Notes: generated by a model not told the origin, from the sequence alone. A stretch of 7,585 bases of DNA from Pseudomonadota bacterium (GCA_021817875.1 JAKAFQ010000187.1:1-7585); one strand, 5' to 3'. Counted from the first letter of the stretch, positions 1-6,474 are shown. A program made the numbers and translations.

Positions 1-594
1 TGCCATGCGCTCTCGGTTTCGTACGGTCAGCGCCACTCGGCGGAGCTCGCCGCCGCGGCGCAGGTGGCCGCCGCGCTCGGCGCGCGCGATCACCGTGTGA
101 TGCGGCTGGACCTGGCGGGCATCGGGGGTTCGGCCCTGACCGACCCGGCGATCGCGGTGCCGGAGGGACCCACGAGCGGCATCCCCGTGACGTATGTGCC
201 GGCCCGCAACACGGTTCTGCTGTCGCTGGCACTCGCCTGGGCGGAGGTGCTCGAGGCGGGCGATATATTCGTGGGGGTCAATGCGGTCGATTTCTCCGGC
301 TATCCGGACTGCAGGCCGGCGTTCATCGAGGCGTTCGAGCATCTCGCCGCCGTGGCCACCAAGGCTGCTGTCGAAGGCCGGCCCAGCCGGATTCACGCGC
401 CGCTGATCCGCTGGACCAAGGAGCGGATCATCCGCGAAGGCATCGCGCTCGGGGTCGATTATGCGCTGACCGTCTCGTGCTACCAGGCGGATGCACAGGG
501 ACGGGCCTGCCGCAGGTGCGATTCGTGCCGGCTGCGCCGGGCGGGCTTCGAAGCCGCGGGCGTGCCGGACCCGACGCGCTACCAGCCGCGCTAG
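1..594 (+). CDS. queC: 7-cyano-7-deazaguanine (preQ0) synthase QueC, 5' end cut by the window
   Basis: QueC is a cytosolic ATP-dependent enzyme that turns 7-carboxy-7-deazaguanine and ammonia into preQ0, the precursor of queuosine in tRNA. The frame is open from base 1, so about 30 N-terminal residues, including the SGG-type ATP-binding loop, lie outside the window. Family signatures are visible: SYGQRH near the start, VPARN (about 198-212), the GYPDCR block (about 298-315), and four cysteines near the C-terminus encoded at 478-480, 508-510, 517-519 and 526-528, which fit the zinc site of the family. The stop is TAG at 592-594. tRNA-Lys follows 60 bp downstream on the same strand, an arrangement known from gammaproteobacteria. 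The wording of the protein ([25 protein letters not shown]) resembles Xanthomonas-type QueC from memory. No damage is seen in the visible part. Confidence 0.96.
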   Translation, partial: CHALSVSYGQRHSAELAAAAQVAAALGARDHRVMRLDLAGIGGSALTDPAIAVPEGPTSGIPVTYVPARNTVLLSLALAWAEVLEAGDIFVGVNAVDFSGYPDCRPAFIEAFEHLAAVATKAAVEGRPSRIHAPLIRWTKERIIREGIALGVDYALTVSCYQADAQGRACRRCDSCRLRRAGFEAAGVPDPTRYQPR

Positions 595-620
595 CATCCT
601 AGTATCATGCGCACCCCCGC

Positions 621-644
621 GCGGCCCTCCGGGTCCCGGGCCGC
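621..644. other. GC-rich inverted repeat between queC and tRNA-Lys
   Basis: GCGGCCC (621-627) and GGGCCGC (638-644) are a perfect 7-bp inverted repeat around a 10-nt loop. It could form a hairpin in a queC-tRNA read-through transcript or weakly end queC transcription. There is no run of T after it, so a classical intrinsic terminator is not supported. No convincing separate tRNA promoter was seen; TAGTAT at 600-605 resembles a -10 box but has no matching -35 box. Co-transcription with queC is therefore possible. Confidence 0.3.
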
Positions 645-654
645 CATCCGCGGT

Positions 655-730
655 GGGGCGTTAGCTCAGTCGGTAGAGCATCGGACTTTTAATCCGCTGG
701 TCGACGGTTCGAATCCGTCACGCCCCACCA
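655..730 (+). tRNA. tRNA-Lys (anticodon UUU), CCA encoded
   Basis: The 76-nt cloverleaf folds by eye. The acceptor stem is GGGGCGT/ACGCCCC (655-661 with 720-726), the D stem is GCTC/GAGC, the anticodon loop is CTTTTAA (686-692) with TTT at 688-690, the variable loop is TGGTC, and the T stem GACGG/CCGTC encloses TTCGAAT. The terminal CCA is encoded (728-730). The outermost anticodon-stem pair (27-43) is a T-C mismatch, with the other four pairs intact. The tRNA decodes AAA and AAG lysine codons. The stop codon of the convergent antitoxin gene lies only 7 bp past its 3' end, and no T-rich terminator follows it. Confidence 0.98.
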
Positions 731-737
731 TCTACCC

Positions 738-1028
738 TTACGCCGCCAACGCTTTCAGAACATGCGTAGGGTCCCGACGGATTGCTGTCAGGAGAGCCTT
801 TGCCGGTCCGGTCGGCTCGCGCCGGCCTTGCTCCCAGTTGCGCAACGTCCCCACGTCCACATGGAGCAGGGCAGCGAACTTTGGCTGGCTCAAGCCGAGC
901 TTGGAGCGCAGCTCCTTGATGGCGAGAGGTTCGACGTGGAATTCCCGGGAGGGCGCTCGCTCGCCCCGGGCGATCTCATTCATCTGCGTCATGCTCTCGA
1001 CAAGCTCGGAAAACAGCTTCTTGTTCAC
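738..1028 (-). CDS. HTH antitoxin of a HigBA-type toxin-antitoxin pair (NadS/HigA-2-like)
   Basis: This 96-residue protein has a Cro/C1-type helix-turn-helix in its C-terminal half (about residues 35-90). LGLSQPKFAALL is the first helix pair and VDVGTLRNWEQGRREP holds the recognition helix. The N-terminal stretch (about 1-30, with NKKLFSELVESM and GERAPSREF) matches my memory of the NadS family. Such proteins bind and neutralise the partner RelE-fold toxin and repress their shared promoter. The start is GTG at 1028-1026, preceded by GAGG in AAGAGGTAGCCC, a good ribosome site at normal spacing. The gene begins 10 bp after the toxin stop, so toxin-first order and co-transcription from the upstream palindromic promoter are expected. 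Its 3' end runs up to the tRNA-Lys gene (7 bp gap). Confidence in the family is high; the exact gene name is not certain. Confidence 0.92.
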   Translation of the reverse strand: MNKKLFSELVESMTQMNEIARGERAPSREFHVEPLAIKELRSKLGLSQPKFAALLHVDVGTLRNWEQGRREPTGPAKALLTAIRRDPTHVLKALAA

Positions 1029-1038
1029 GGGCTACCTC

Positions 1039-1350
1039 TTACCCATCAGCATTGAGCTTGCGGAGAACTTTCTTCTCCGCAGCCGTCAAATCGTCCTTCA
1101 CGCCCTTGCGATAGATGAGCAGCAGGCGAACTTGCGCCTGCGCCACGACGTGGAAATAGATCACGCGCACGCCGCCACTCTTGCCGCCGCCTTTGACAGA
1201 CCAGCGCACCTTGCGCAACCCGCCGGTGCCTTGGATGACATCGCCCAATTGCGGGTGTGCTGCCAGACACTGCTGGAATTCTGCATAGCTTTCTTCGGTC
1301 AGCAGTTCCTTGACTTGCCTGGTAAAGACCGCCGACTCGATGAAGACCAT
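1039..1350 (-). CDS. RelE/HigB-2-like mRNA interferase toxin
   Basis: This 103-residue protein follows the HigB-2 pattern of the RelE superfamily: MVFIES..F at the N-terminus, LGDVIQGTGGLRKVRW at about residues 35-50, a glycine- and lysine-rich turn then VRVIYF at about 54-66, and LLLIYRKG..DDL at about 76-88. RelE-fold toxins bind the ribosomal A site and cut mRNA; the basic residues in GGLRKVRW and the KGGGKSGG turn fit that role. No truncation is seen. The start ATG at 1350-1348 fits the family N-terminus. It has no Shine-Dalgarno sequence and lies about 2 nt from the predicted transcription start, so the toxin message may be nearly leaderless. That would keep toxin translation low relative to the antitoxin, which has a good ribosome site. 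The antitoxin gene follows 10 bp downstream. Confidence 0.93.
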   Translation of the reverse strand: MVFIESAVFTRQVKELLTEESYAEFQQCLAAHPQLGDVIQGTGGLRKVRWSVKGGGKSGGVRVIYFHVVAQAQVRLLLIYRKGVKDDLTAAEKKVLRKLNADG

Positions 1351-1358
1351 GGAATCGG

Positions 1359-1387
1359 ATAGTACGTCATTGACGCATGTGCGTCAA
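1359..1387 (-). promoter_or_regulatory. sigma70-like promoter of the higBA-type operon
   Basis: On the minus strand, TTGACG (1387-1382) is followed by exactly 17 bp and then TACTAT (1364-1359). These match the -35 and -10 consensus at 5/6 and 4/6 positions with optimal spacing. Transcription should start near 1352, about 2 nt before the toxin ATG. The promoter sits almost entirely inside the palindrome at 1363-1394, so a bound repressor would block RNA polymerase. Confidence 0.75.
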
Positions 1388-1394
1388 TGACGTA
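1363..1394. promoter_or_regulatory. Nested palindromic operator between the two divergent toxin-antitoxin modules
   Basis: Two perfect 15-bp arms (1363-1377 and 1380-1394) flank a 2-bp centre (TG). Each arm contains a smaller 11-bp dyad of its own: CGTCA-T-TGACG at 1365-1375 and CGTCA-A-TGACG at 1382-1392, with centres 17 bp apart. This gives four copies of the box CGTCA in alternating orientation and suggests two dimer-binding sites. The element covers the -35 box and reaches the -10 box of the minus-strand toxin promoter. It also holds a plus-strand TTGACG (1370-1375) 17 bp before a weak TATGGA (1393-1398), which might serve the plus-strand pair. The likely ligand is the HTH antitoxin; the RHH antitoxin is an alternative. 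Confidence 0.8.
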
Positions 1395-1451
1395 TGGATT
1401 TCGAGTGTGTAATCATATCCACACCAATTCAATGCACGGAGCAACGCGACC

Positions 1452-1682
1452 ATGAGCAGGCGGATCAACATCATGATCGACGACGATACCTGGGGTGTCC
1501 TCGGACGGATCCCGGCCGGAGAGCGCAGCCGGACCATCAATGAAGCACTCCGTGAGTGGACCGCTCGGCGGCGACGCAGAGACGCGGTGCGTGAGATGGA
1601 TGCGTTGCGCGCGCAACTGCCGGAGGTCAGCACGGACGAGGTGGCGAGGTGGGTCCGCGATGACCGGGAGCGGGGGCACTGA
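1452..1682 (+). CDS. RHH (CopG/VapB-like) antitoxin partner of the PIN toxin
   Basis: This 76-residue protein begins with a ribbon-helix-helix fold: the strand RRINIMID (residues 3-10), a helix around DDTWGVLGRIP, the turn GERSRTINEAL, and a second helix to about residue 40. The C-terminal half is highly charged (RRRRR, then an Arg/Glu/Asp-rich tail), as expected for a segment that folds onto a toxin. RHH antitoxins bind DNA as dimers and repress their own operon. The ATG at 1452 is preceded by GGAG at 1438-1441, a 10-nt spacing that is slightly long. Its stop TGA (1680-1682) overlaps the ATG of the PIN gene in TGATG, so translation of the two is probably coupled. The gene runs divergently from the higBA-type pair across 101 bp. 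Confidence 0.88.
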   Translation: MSRRINIMIDDDTWGVLGRIPAGERSRTINEALREWTARRRRRDAVREMDALRAQLPEVSTDEVARWVRDDRERGH

Positions 1683-2140
1683 TGGCGGCGCAGTTGGTGG
1701 TGTCTGCTGCGTCGGTTCTGCTCAAATGGGTCCTCCCGTCGGACGACGAGCCGGACGTCAACGAGGCGCTTCTGCTGCGCGCAGCGATCCTGAACGATGC
1801 GGTGCGCGCAATCGTACCGGCGTTGTGGCTCTATGAGGTCAGCAACACGGTTGCGCGACGATTTCCCGCGCATGCCTCCGCCTGGCTGACCGCGCTGGTG
1901 AAATTCGGGCTCACGGAGGCGGTGCCGTCGGACGCGTGGCTCACAGCGGCACTCGAATTGACACGGGCCTACGAGATTTCGTTCTACGATGCGGCTTACC
2001 ATGCACTCGCGATTACTCGGAAGGGGGTATTCGTCACGGCCGACGTTCGGTATGTAAACCGGATGGCGGGGGAGGGTGCCGTCGTCGCGTTGAGCGAGTG
2101 GAAAGCACCCGTGTCCCCATCCTCATCTCGCCGCAGTTAA
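1682..2140 (+). CDS. PIN-domain (VapC-like) toxin with the first catalytic aspartate missing
   Basis: This 152-residue protein has the PIN layout: an N-terminal strand LVVSAASVLLKW (residues 5-16), the acidic motif LYEVSNTV with E52, the block SFYDAAYHALA with D103, and VTADVRYVNRM with D121. PIN toxins are Mg-dependent ribonucleases that cut tRNA or other RNA. Family members normally open with VVDAS, where the aspartate is the first metal ligand. Here it is replaced by VVSAAS (S8-A9, codons at 1703-1708), a substitution plus one extra codon. The other three acidic positions remain, so catalysis may be weakened or lost while the fold is kept. The length is slightly above the usual 130-145 residues because of an Ser/Arg-rich tail. 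The ATG overlaps the antitoxin stop. Recognition of the fold is firm; activity is doubtful. Confidence 0.88.
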   Translation: MAAQLVVSAASVLLKWVLPSDDEPDVNEALLLRAAILNDAVRAIVPALWLYEVSNTVARRFPAHASAWLTALVKFGLTEAVPSDAWLTAALELTRAYEISFYDAAYHALAITRKGVFVTADVRYVNRMAGEGAVVALSEWKAPVSPSSSRRS

Positions 2141-2162
2141 AGCTGCAGCCAGTGCGCCCCAA

Positions 2163-2423
2163 GTGAATAGGATCGTTCAACCCGAAGCATTTCGGCTCCT
2201 CGAGACGGGCGTCGCGGTGCCCTTCCGGGTCGTCGAGGAGGAGGTTCTGCCGGCGCCGGACGAGTCCGAATTTGGCATGCGTGTCACCTTGCAGCTCGAG
2301 GATCCGGAGGATCCTGAAGGAGACGCGCAGGACCTCATCGAGACGATCGGACGCGGCAATGCTCCGTTGCGATGGATCGATCGGATGAAAGGGAAGGGCG
2401 GGTTGCGCGTCGTCGATAGCTGA
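2163..2423 (+). CDS. Hypothetical small acidic protein, 86 residues
   Basis: I do not recognise this protein. The frame has the GC-rich third positions expected of a real gene here. The product is acidic in the middle (residues about 23-62, with EEEVLPAPDESEF and LEDPEDPEGDAQD) and basic near the end (IDRMKGKGG). It has no cysteine, no signal peptide and no membrane segment. The GTG start at 2163 is the first start codon after the in-frame stop at 2091-2093, and no clear ribosome site precedes it. An internal ATG (Met39) is an alternative that would halve the protein. It lies 22 bp after the PIN gene on the same strand and could be co-transcribed with it. Nothing ties it to the toxin-antitoxin function. 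Confidence 0.5.
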   Translation: MNRIVQPEAFRLLETGVAVPFRVVEEEVLPAPDESEFGMRVTLQLEDPEDPEGDAQDLIETIGRGNAPLRWIDRMKGKGGLRVVDS

Positions 2424-2449
2424 CCGAAGTCACGGCGCGGTGAACCGCA

Positions 2450-2611
2450 ATGGAAACGGAAGAGGAGTTCACCGGCGCCTTGGGTGCCGTGCAGTGCCGC
2501 CGCCCGCAAGACCTGTACATGGAGCCCGCAGGGAGCGCACGTCGGCCGCTGCTGAACCTGCAGTGGGGTGACGGGGGTGTCGGAGACATCCTCTGCGGCC
2601 GCTCGATCTAA
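2450..2611 (+). CDS. Doubtful small ORF, 53 residues
   Basis: An ATG at 2450 opens a 53-residue frame ending at TAA 2609-2611. About four-fifths of its codons end in G or C, as in true genes here. Its tail (LLNLQWGDGGVGDILCG) loosely recalls the WGD..G stretch of DUF1963/YwqG-type proteins, but the match is from memory and weak. It has no ribosome site. Its stop overlaps the TAG of the convergent PAS/EAL gene (2610-2608). It may be a remnant of a longer gene or simply chance in a 184-bp gap. Confidence 0.22.
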   Translation: METEEEFTGALGAVQCRRPQDLYMEPAGSARRPLLNLQWGDGGVGDILCGRSI

Positions 2612-5600
2612 GCGGTGGGCGCCCCGCGGCTCGCGTCACCGCCGTGCTCGCCAGGGGGTGTCGTGCCCGTCAGCACGCTGGTCATCTGCTCGAACGGCAG
2701 CGGACGACTGAAGAGATAACCCTGGATTTCATCACACCGCAGCAGCCGCAGCAGCTTGGATTGCTCCTCCGATTCCACACCCTCGGCAATGACCCTGAGG
2801 CTCAGAGAGTGCGCCAGAGAGATGATCGACTGTATCACCGCCATGGTATCCGGGTCGTCCGACATCGCCAGGATGAATGAGCGGTCGATCTTGAGCGCCT
2901 GCACGGGCAGCTTCGCCAGATAGCTCAGAGAGGAATAACCCGTGCCAAAATCATCGATCGCGATCATGACCCCGCGTTCGCGCAGTTCCTTGAGCTTGTG
3001 GGTGCTGTCCTCGATATCCTCCATCAGGAGGCTCTCGGTGATCTCGAGATCGATCCCGGCAGGCGCCGCCCCGCCGGCGAGCGCCGCGTTCACGGTATCC
3101 ACGAAGTTGTGCCGGTGCATTTGAGCGGGGGAGACATTGACCGCCACGCGCGGCGCCGCGATGCCGTACTCGATCCACCGGCGATGATCGAGGACGGCTC
3201 GCGACAGGACCCACGCACCCACTTCAAGGATCAATCCGGTCTGTTCGAGCAGCGGAATGAACTTCATCGGCGGGATCAGCCCGACATCCGGGCACTGCCA
3301 GCGCAGCAGCGCCTCGACGCCGACGATCCGCCGGGAGTGCAGTTCGAGCTTCGGTTGATAATGCAGCACGAACTCCTGCCGCTCGAGGGCATGTCGCAGC
3401 TTGCTCTCCAAAGTGCGCTTCTCGACGTTCCTCGCCGCCAATTCCGGAGCGTGGAACACGCCGGTCTCGCCGGTCTCCTTGGCCATTCTCAGTGCAATTT
3501 CGGCCAATGACAGCAGCGCTTCGGGGTCCGGCGCGTCCAGCGGAAACACGGCGATCCCTGCCCGGGCCGTTAACCGCATCCCGGCGCCGCCTGTCTCGAA
3601 CGGACTGTCGAACAGGCGGTCCCACAGTGCTGCCCTGGCATGCTCAAAGCCGCCGCGATCACCCGCTCCCTGCAGCACGATGGCGAATACGTCGCCCCCG
3701 ACCCGGGCGCAGGAACTGGCACCCGTCAGCTGTGCGAGGCGGTCAGCCAGGTGCTTCAACAGCGCATCGCCCGCCTGGCGGCCGAGCGAATCGTTGACCG
3801 CGCTGAGTCGCTCGATGTCGAGGAGCACGAGAGCGAATTTCTCCTGCGCGGATTTTGCCGCACGGATGAATTGACCCAGGCGATCGATGAACAGCGTGCG
3901 ATTGGCGAGCCCGGTGAGCGGGTCGTAGTAAGCGAGGTAATCGACCCGGGCCGCCTTCTCGATGTGATCGATCGCAAAGGCGATGTCCCCGGCGAGCTCC
4001 TGCAACAGTTTCACTTCGGCTTCGTCGAAGAATCCGGCCTCTGCGGCCTGCAGGGCCAGCACCGCGACGACTTCGCCGCCGACCAGCAGCGGCATGTGGG
4101 CGACGGAGCGGATTCCGCGCTCAACGGATTCATCCTGCAGCAGAATGCGCTCATCTTTCGAGATGTCGTTGCTGATGACGGGCCTCGCCTCGGCCACCGT
4201 GCAGCTCGCCAGTCCGCCCCCCGGGGAACCGATGTCCTCGAGCCCGACCGGAATGCGCTTGACGTAATCTTCGTCCATCCCGCTGGAGGCGACGATCCTG
4301 AGGCGTTTCGCCGCACGATCGACCACGCCGATCCATGCGAGCCGGAATGCTCCTTCTTCGACGGCGATCCGGCACGCGTCGCGAAAGAGCTCGTCCTGGG
4401 TGCGGACCCGGACGATCAGCGCGTTGATGCTGCTCAAGACCGCGTAGACGCGGTTCAGGTGGCGCATCTTCACGTCGGCCCGCTTGCGCTCGGTGATGTC
4501 GCGCGCGATCTTGGAGGCGCCGACGATCCTTCCCTGCGTGTCGAGTATCGGGGAGATCGTCAGCGACACGTCTACCAGGCTGGCGTCCTTGCGTCTGCGC
4601 ACCGTGTCGATGTGAGTCACCCGCTTGCCCTGTCGCAACCGCGCGATGATCCCTGCCTCCTCCTCGAGCCGATCGGCGGGAATAATGAGCGCGATCGGCC
4701 GGCCAATCGCCTCTTCGGCCTCGTAGCCGAAGAGCTTGCGAGCGCCTGCGTTCCAGCTGGTGATGATCCCGTCGAGGGTCTTGCCGATGATGGCGTCATC
4801 GCTCGATTCGACGATGGCTGCCATCCGGGCCCGTATAACCTCGGCCTGCCTGCTCTCGGTGACATCCTCACCGAGGCTGGCCGTGCCGATCGCCCGGCCC
4901 TCGGGCGAGCGCAATAGGATGTTGTTCCAACGGATCATGCGACGCGCACCGTCGCGGGTGAGAATCTCATTCTCATGGTGCCAACCGGCCGGCATATCGG
5001 CGAGCAGCGAGGCGAACACCTCGGTGACATCGGGGGTCACATCGGCGGGAATGAAGCGCTCGAACCAGTTCCGGCCGATCACGTCCTCGCGCTGCCAGCC
5101 GGTCAGCCGCAACAGATGATCGTTGCAGTAGGTGATCCGGGCTTCGGTATCCAGCATCATCGACAACAGGTGCACGTTGCCGAGTATCTGCCTGAAACGC
5201 CGCTCGCTTTCCTGCAACTCATCGATGGCCTGCCTGCGATCGGTGATGTCCTCGGCAACCCCGGCGATGCGGCTCCAGGCGGATCCGGCGTCGCGCACGG
5301 GGAACGCGCGATCTCGGATCCAGCGCAGGCTGCCATCCGGGCGCACGATGCGGTATTCCTCGTCATAGGTGCCTGCGGTCCGCTGGGTCAGCACCGCCTC
5401 GATCACCCGCTGCCGGTCATCCGGGTGAATGGCGTCCGCCCAGAGCAGCGGTGACGCATGGAGCTCCTCGGGGCTGCGTCCCCAGATGTCCATGAACGCC
5501 GGATTGACGTAGAGCAGCTCGCCCGTGAGCCGGTCGCTGAGCCAGACCACCTCGCGGATGTTGTCCGTCACCTGGTGAAAGCGGCGATCGGATTCGCGCC

Positions 5601-6348
5601 ACTGCTCCTCGGCACGCTTCTGCGTGGAGATGTCCTGCACCAGCGAGATGAAATGCAGGATGCCGCCGTCGGCCTGTTGAACGATCGATGTCAGGATGTG
5701 GGTCCAGATCACCGCGCCGCTCTTGCCGATGAGGCGCGCATCGTGCTCGTACTCGGACAGCGCTCCCGTGATCGCGCTGCGCCGCGCCGCAACGCTGTGC
5801 GCGAGGTCGTCCGGGTGCGTGATGCGGCCTATGTCGAGCGCCAGGGCTTCCTCGTGCGGGTAGCCGAGGATCCTGCAGAATCGGTCGTTGACGCTGACGA
5901 AGCGTCCCTCGGAATCGCTGTGGACGATCCCGATCGCCAACCGGTCGATCATGGAGCGATACCACTCCTCCCGCCGGCTGATGCTGCGCAGCGCCGCCAG
6001 CACGAGCGGGGCGCCTTCGGCGTCGATCGGAGTCAGGCTGATCTCAACGGCTATCCGGATGCCGTCCTGGCGCAGCGCGCTGAGGCTGATGCCCACGCCC
6101 ATCGGGCGCGGCCTCGGACGGTCGAAGTACTCCGAGCGGTGAACGGCGTGACTGCGTCGCAGCCCCTGCGGTATCAGCTCTTCGACGGGCTTGCCCGGCA
6201 ATTCCCCGGGTGAGTAGCCGAGCATCCGGCAGGCGCCGGCGTTGGCGAACACGATGGTGCCGGCCGCATCGACCACCAGGCCCGCGTCTTCCATGGAATC
6301 CAGAAGTTCGCGAACCGAGCTCTGTGGTGCTTTCGCGCTATCGGTCAC
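2608..6348 (-). CDS. Multi-PAS/GAF sensor with degenerate GGDEF and intact EAL domain (probable c-di-GMP phosphodiesterase)
   Basis: This 1246-residue cytosolic protein has no signal peptide or membrane span. Domains in order are five PAS units (about 12-120, 128-240, 255-370, 380-500, 507-624, several ending in PAC-like DIT motifs such as AEDITDRRQ and ARDITERKR), a GAF domain (about 640-795), GGDEF (about 805-968) and EAL (about 978-1222). The GGDEF signature is GGDVF (884-888), the usual second metal aspartate is a glutamate (LLDIERL) and no RxxD inhibitory site precedes it, so cyclase activity is unlikely. The EAL domain keeps EALLRW (E1012), N1071, E1102/E1105, DDFGTGYSSL (D1132, D1133), K1153, E1189 and Q1209, the full set for hydrolysis of c-di-GMP to pGpG. 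The degenerate GGDEF may bind GTP and regulate the EAL domain. The GTG start at 6348 is the only start codon after the upstream in-frame stop, and its ribosome site is weak. Signals sensed by the PAS units cannot be read from sequence. Confidence 0.95.
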   Translation of the reverse strand: MTDSAKAPQSSVRELLDSMEDAGLVVDAAGTIVFANAGACRMLGYSPGELPGKPVEELIPQGLRRSHAVHRSEYFDRPRPRPMGVGISLSALRQDGIRIAVEISLTPIDAEGAPLVLAALRSISRREEWYRSMIDRLAIGIVHSDSEGRFVSVNDRFCRILGYPHEEALALDIGRITHPDDLAHSVAARRSAITGALSEYEHDARLIGKSGAVIWTHILTSIVQQADGGILHFISLVQDISTQKRAEEQWRESDRRFHQVTDNIREVVWLSDRLTGELLYVNPAFMDIWGRSPEELHASPLLWADAIHPDDRQRVIEAVLTQRTAGTYDEEYRIVRPDGSLRWIRDRAFPVRDAGSAWSRIAGVAEDITDRRQAIDELQESERRFRQILGNVHLLSMMLDTEARITYCNDHLLRLTGWQREDVIGRNWFERFIPADVTPDVTEVFASLLADMPAGWHHENEILTRDGARRMIRWNNILLRSPEGRAIGTASLGEDVTESRQAEVIRARMAAIVESSDDAIIGKTLDGIITSWNAGARKLFGYEAEEAIGRPIALIIPADRLEEEAGIIARLRQGKRVTHIDTVRRRKDASLVDVSLTISPILDTQGRIVGASKIARDITERKRADVKMRHLNRVYAVLSSINALIVRVRTQDELFRDACRIAVEEGAFRLAWIGVVDRAAKRLRIVASSGMDEDYVKRIPVGLEDIGSPGGGLASCTVAEARPVISNDISKDERILLQDESVERGIRSVAHMPLLVGGEVVAVLALQAAEAGFFDEAEVKLLQELAGDIAFAIDHIEKAARVDYLAYYDPLTGLANRTLFIDRLGQFIRAAKSAQEKFALVLLDIERLSAVNDSLGRQAGDALLKHLADRLAQLTGASSCARVGGDVFAIVLQGAGDRGGFEHARAALWDRLFDSPFETGGAGMRLTARAGIAVFPLDAPDPEALLSLAEIALRMAKETGETGVFHAPELAARNVEKRTLESKLRHALERQEFVLHYQPKLELHSRRIVGVEALLRWQCPDVGLIPPMKFIPLLEQTGLILEVGAWVLSRAVLDHRRWIEYGIAAPRVAVNVSPAQMHRHNFVDTVNAALAGGAAPAGIDLEITESLLMEDIEDSTHKLKELRERGVMIAIDDFGTGYSSLSYLAKLPVQALKIDRSFILAMSDDPDTMAVIQSIISLAHSLSLRVIAEGVESEEQSKLLRLLRCDEIQGYLFSRPLPFEQMTSVLTGTTPPGEHGGDASRGAPTA

Positions 6349-6444
6349 TTCGCTTGGCTTGGCTGTCCCAGCCGGCGGTCATCTGGGTTCGACTCGATCG
6401 CCCTGCGCCGGTCACCGGCACTTCCCACCTCAGGCGGAAAGGCG

Positions 6445-6474
6445 CCTTTAGACATCCTTTAGACATAGTATAAT
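6445..6474. promoter_or_regulatory. Tandem 11-bp repeat beside overlapping, oppositely directed -10 boxes
   Basis: CCTTTAGACAT occurs twice in direct succession (6445-6455 and 6456-6466), a period of about one helical turn. It is followed immediately by TATAAT on the plus strand (6469-6474), while the minus strand reads TATACT (6472-6467). Neither has a good -35 box, so an activator bound to the repeats is plausible for the plus direction. The minus-strand box would start the PAS/EAL message near 6460, giving a leader of about 110 nt. This AT-rich patch stands out in very GC-rich surroundings. Confidence 0.5.

Noticed and set aside
621..644. Intrinsic terminator after queC
   Set aside because: The hairpin is real, but no T run follows it. 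It is kept only as an inverted repeat.
607..1362. Plus-strand frame of 251 codons
   Set aside because: It runs through the tRNA gene and is antisense to both higBA-type genes, which have clear family signatures. It is a shadow frame.
1367..2002. Minus-strand frame of 211 codons
   Set aside because: It is antisense to the RHH/PIN pair, whose domains and overlapping TGATG junction are convincing. The translated product is Arg-rich and featureless.
3640..4917. Plus-strand frame of 425 codons
   Set aside because: It lies wholly antisense to the GAF/GGDEF/PAS part of the large sensor gene. High GC leaves long open antisense frames, and the product resembles no family I know.
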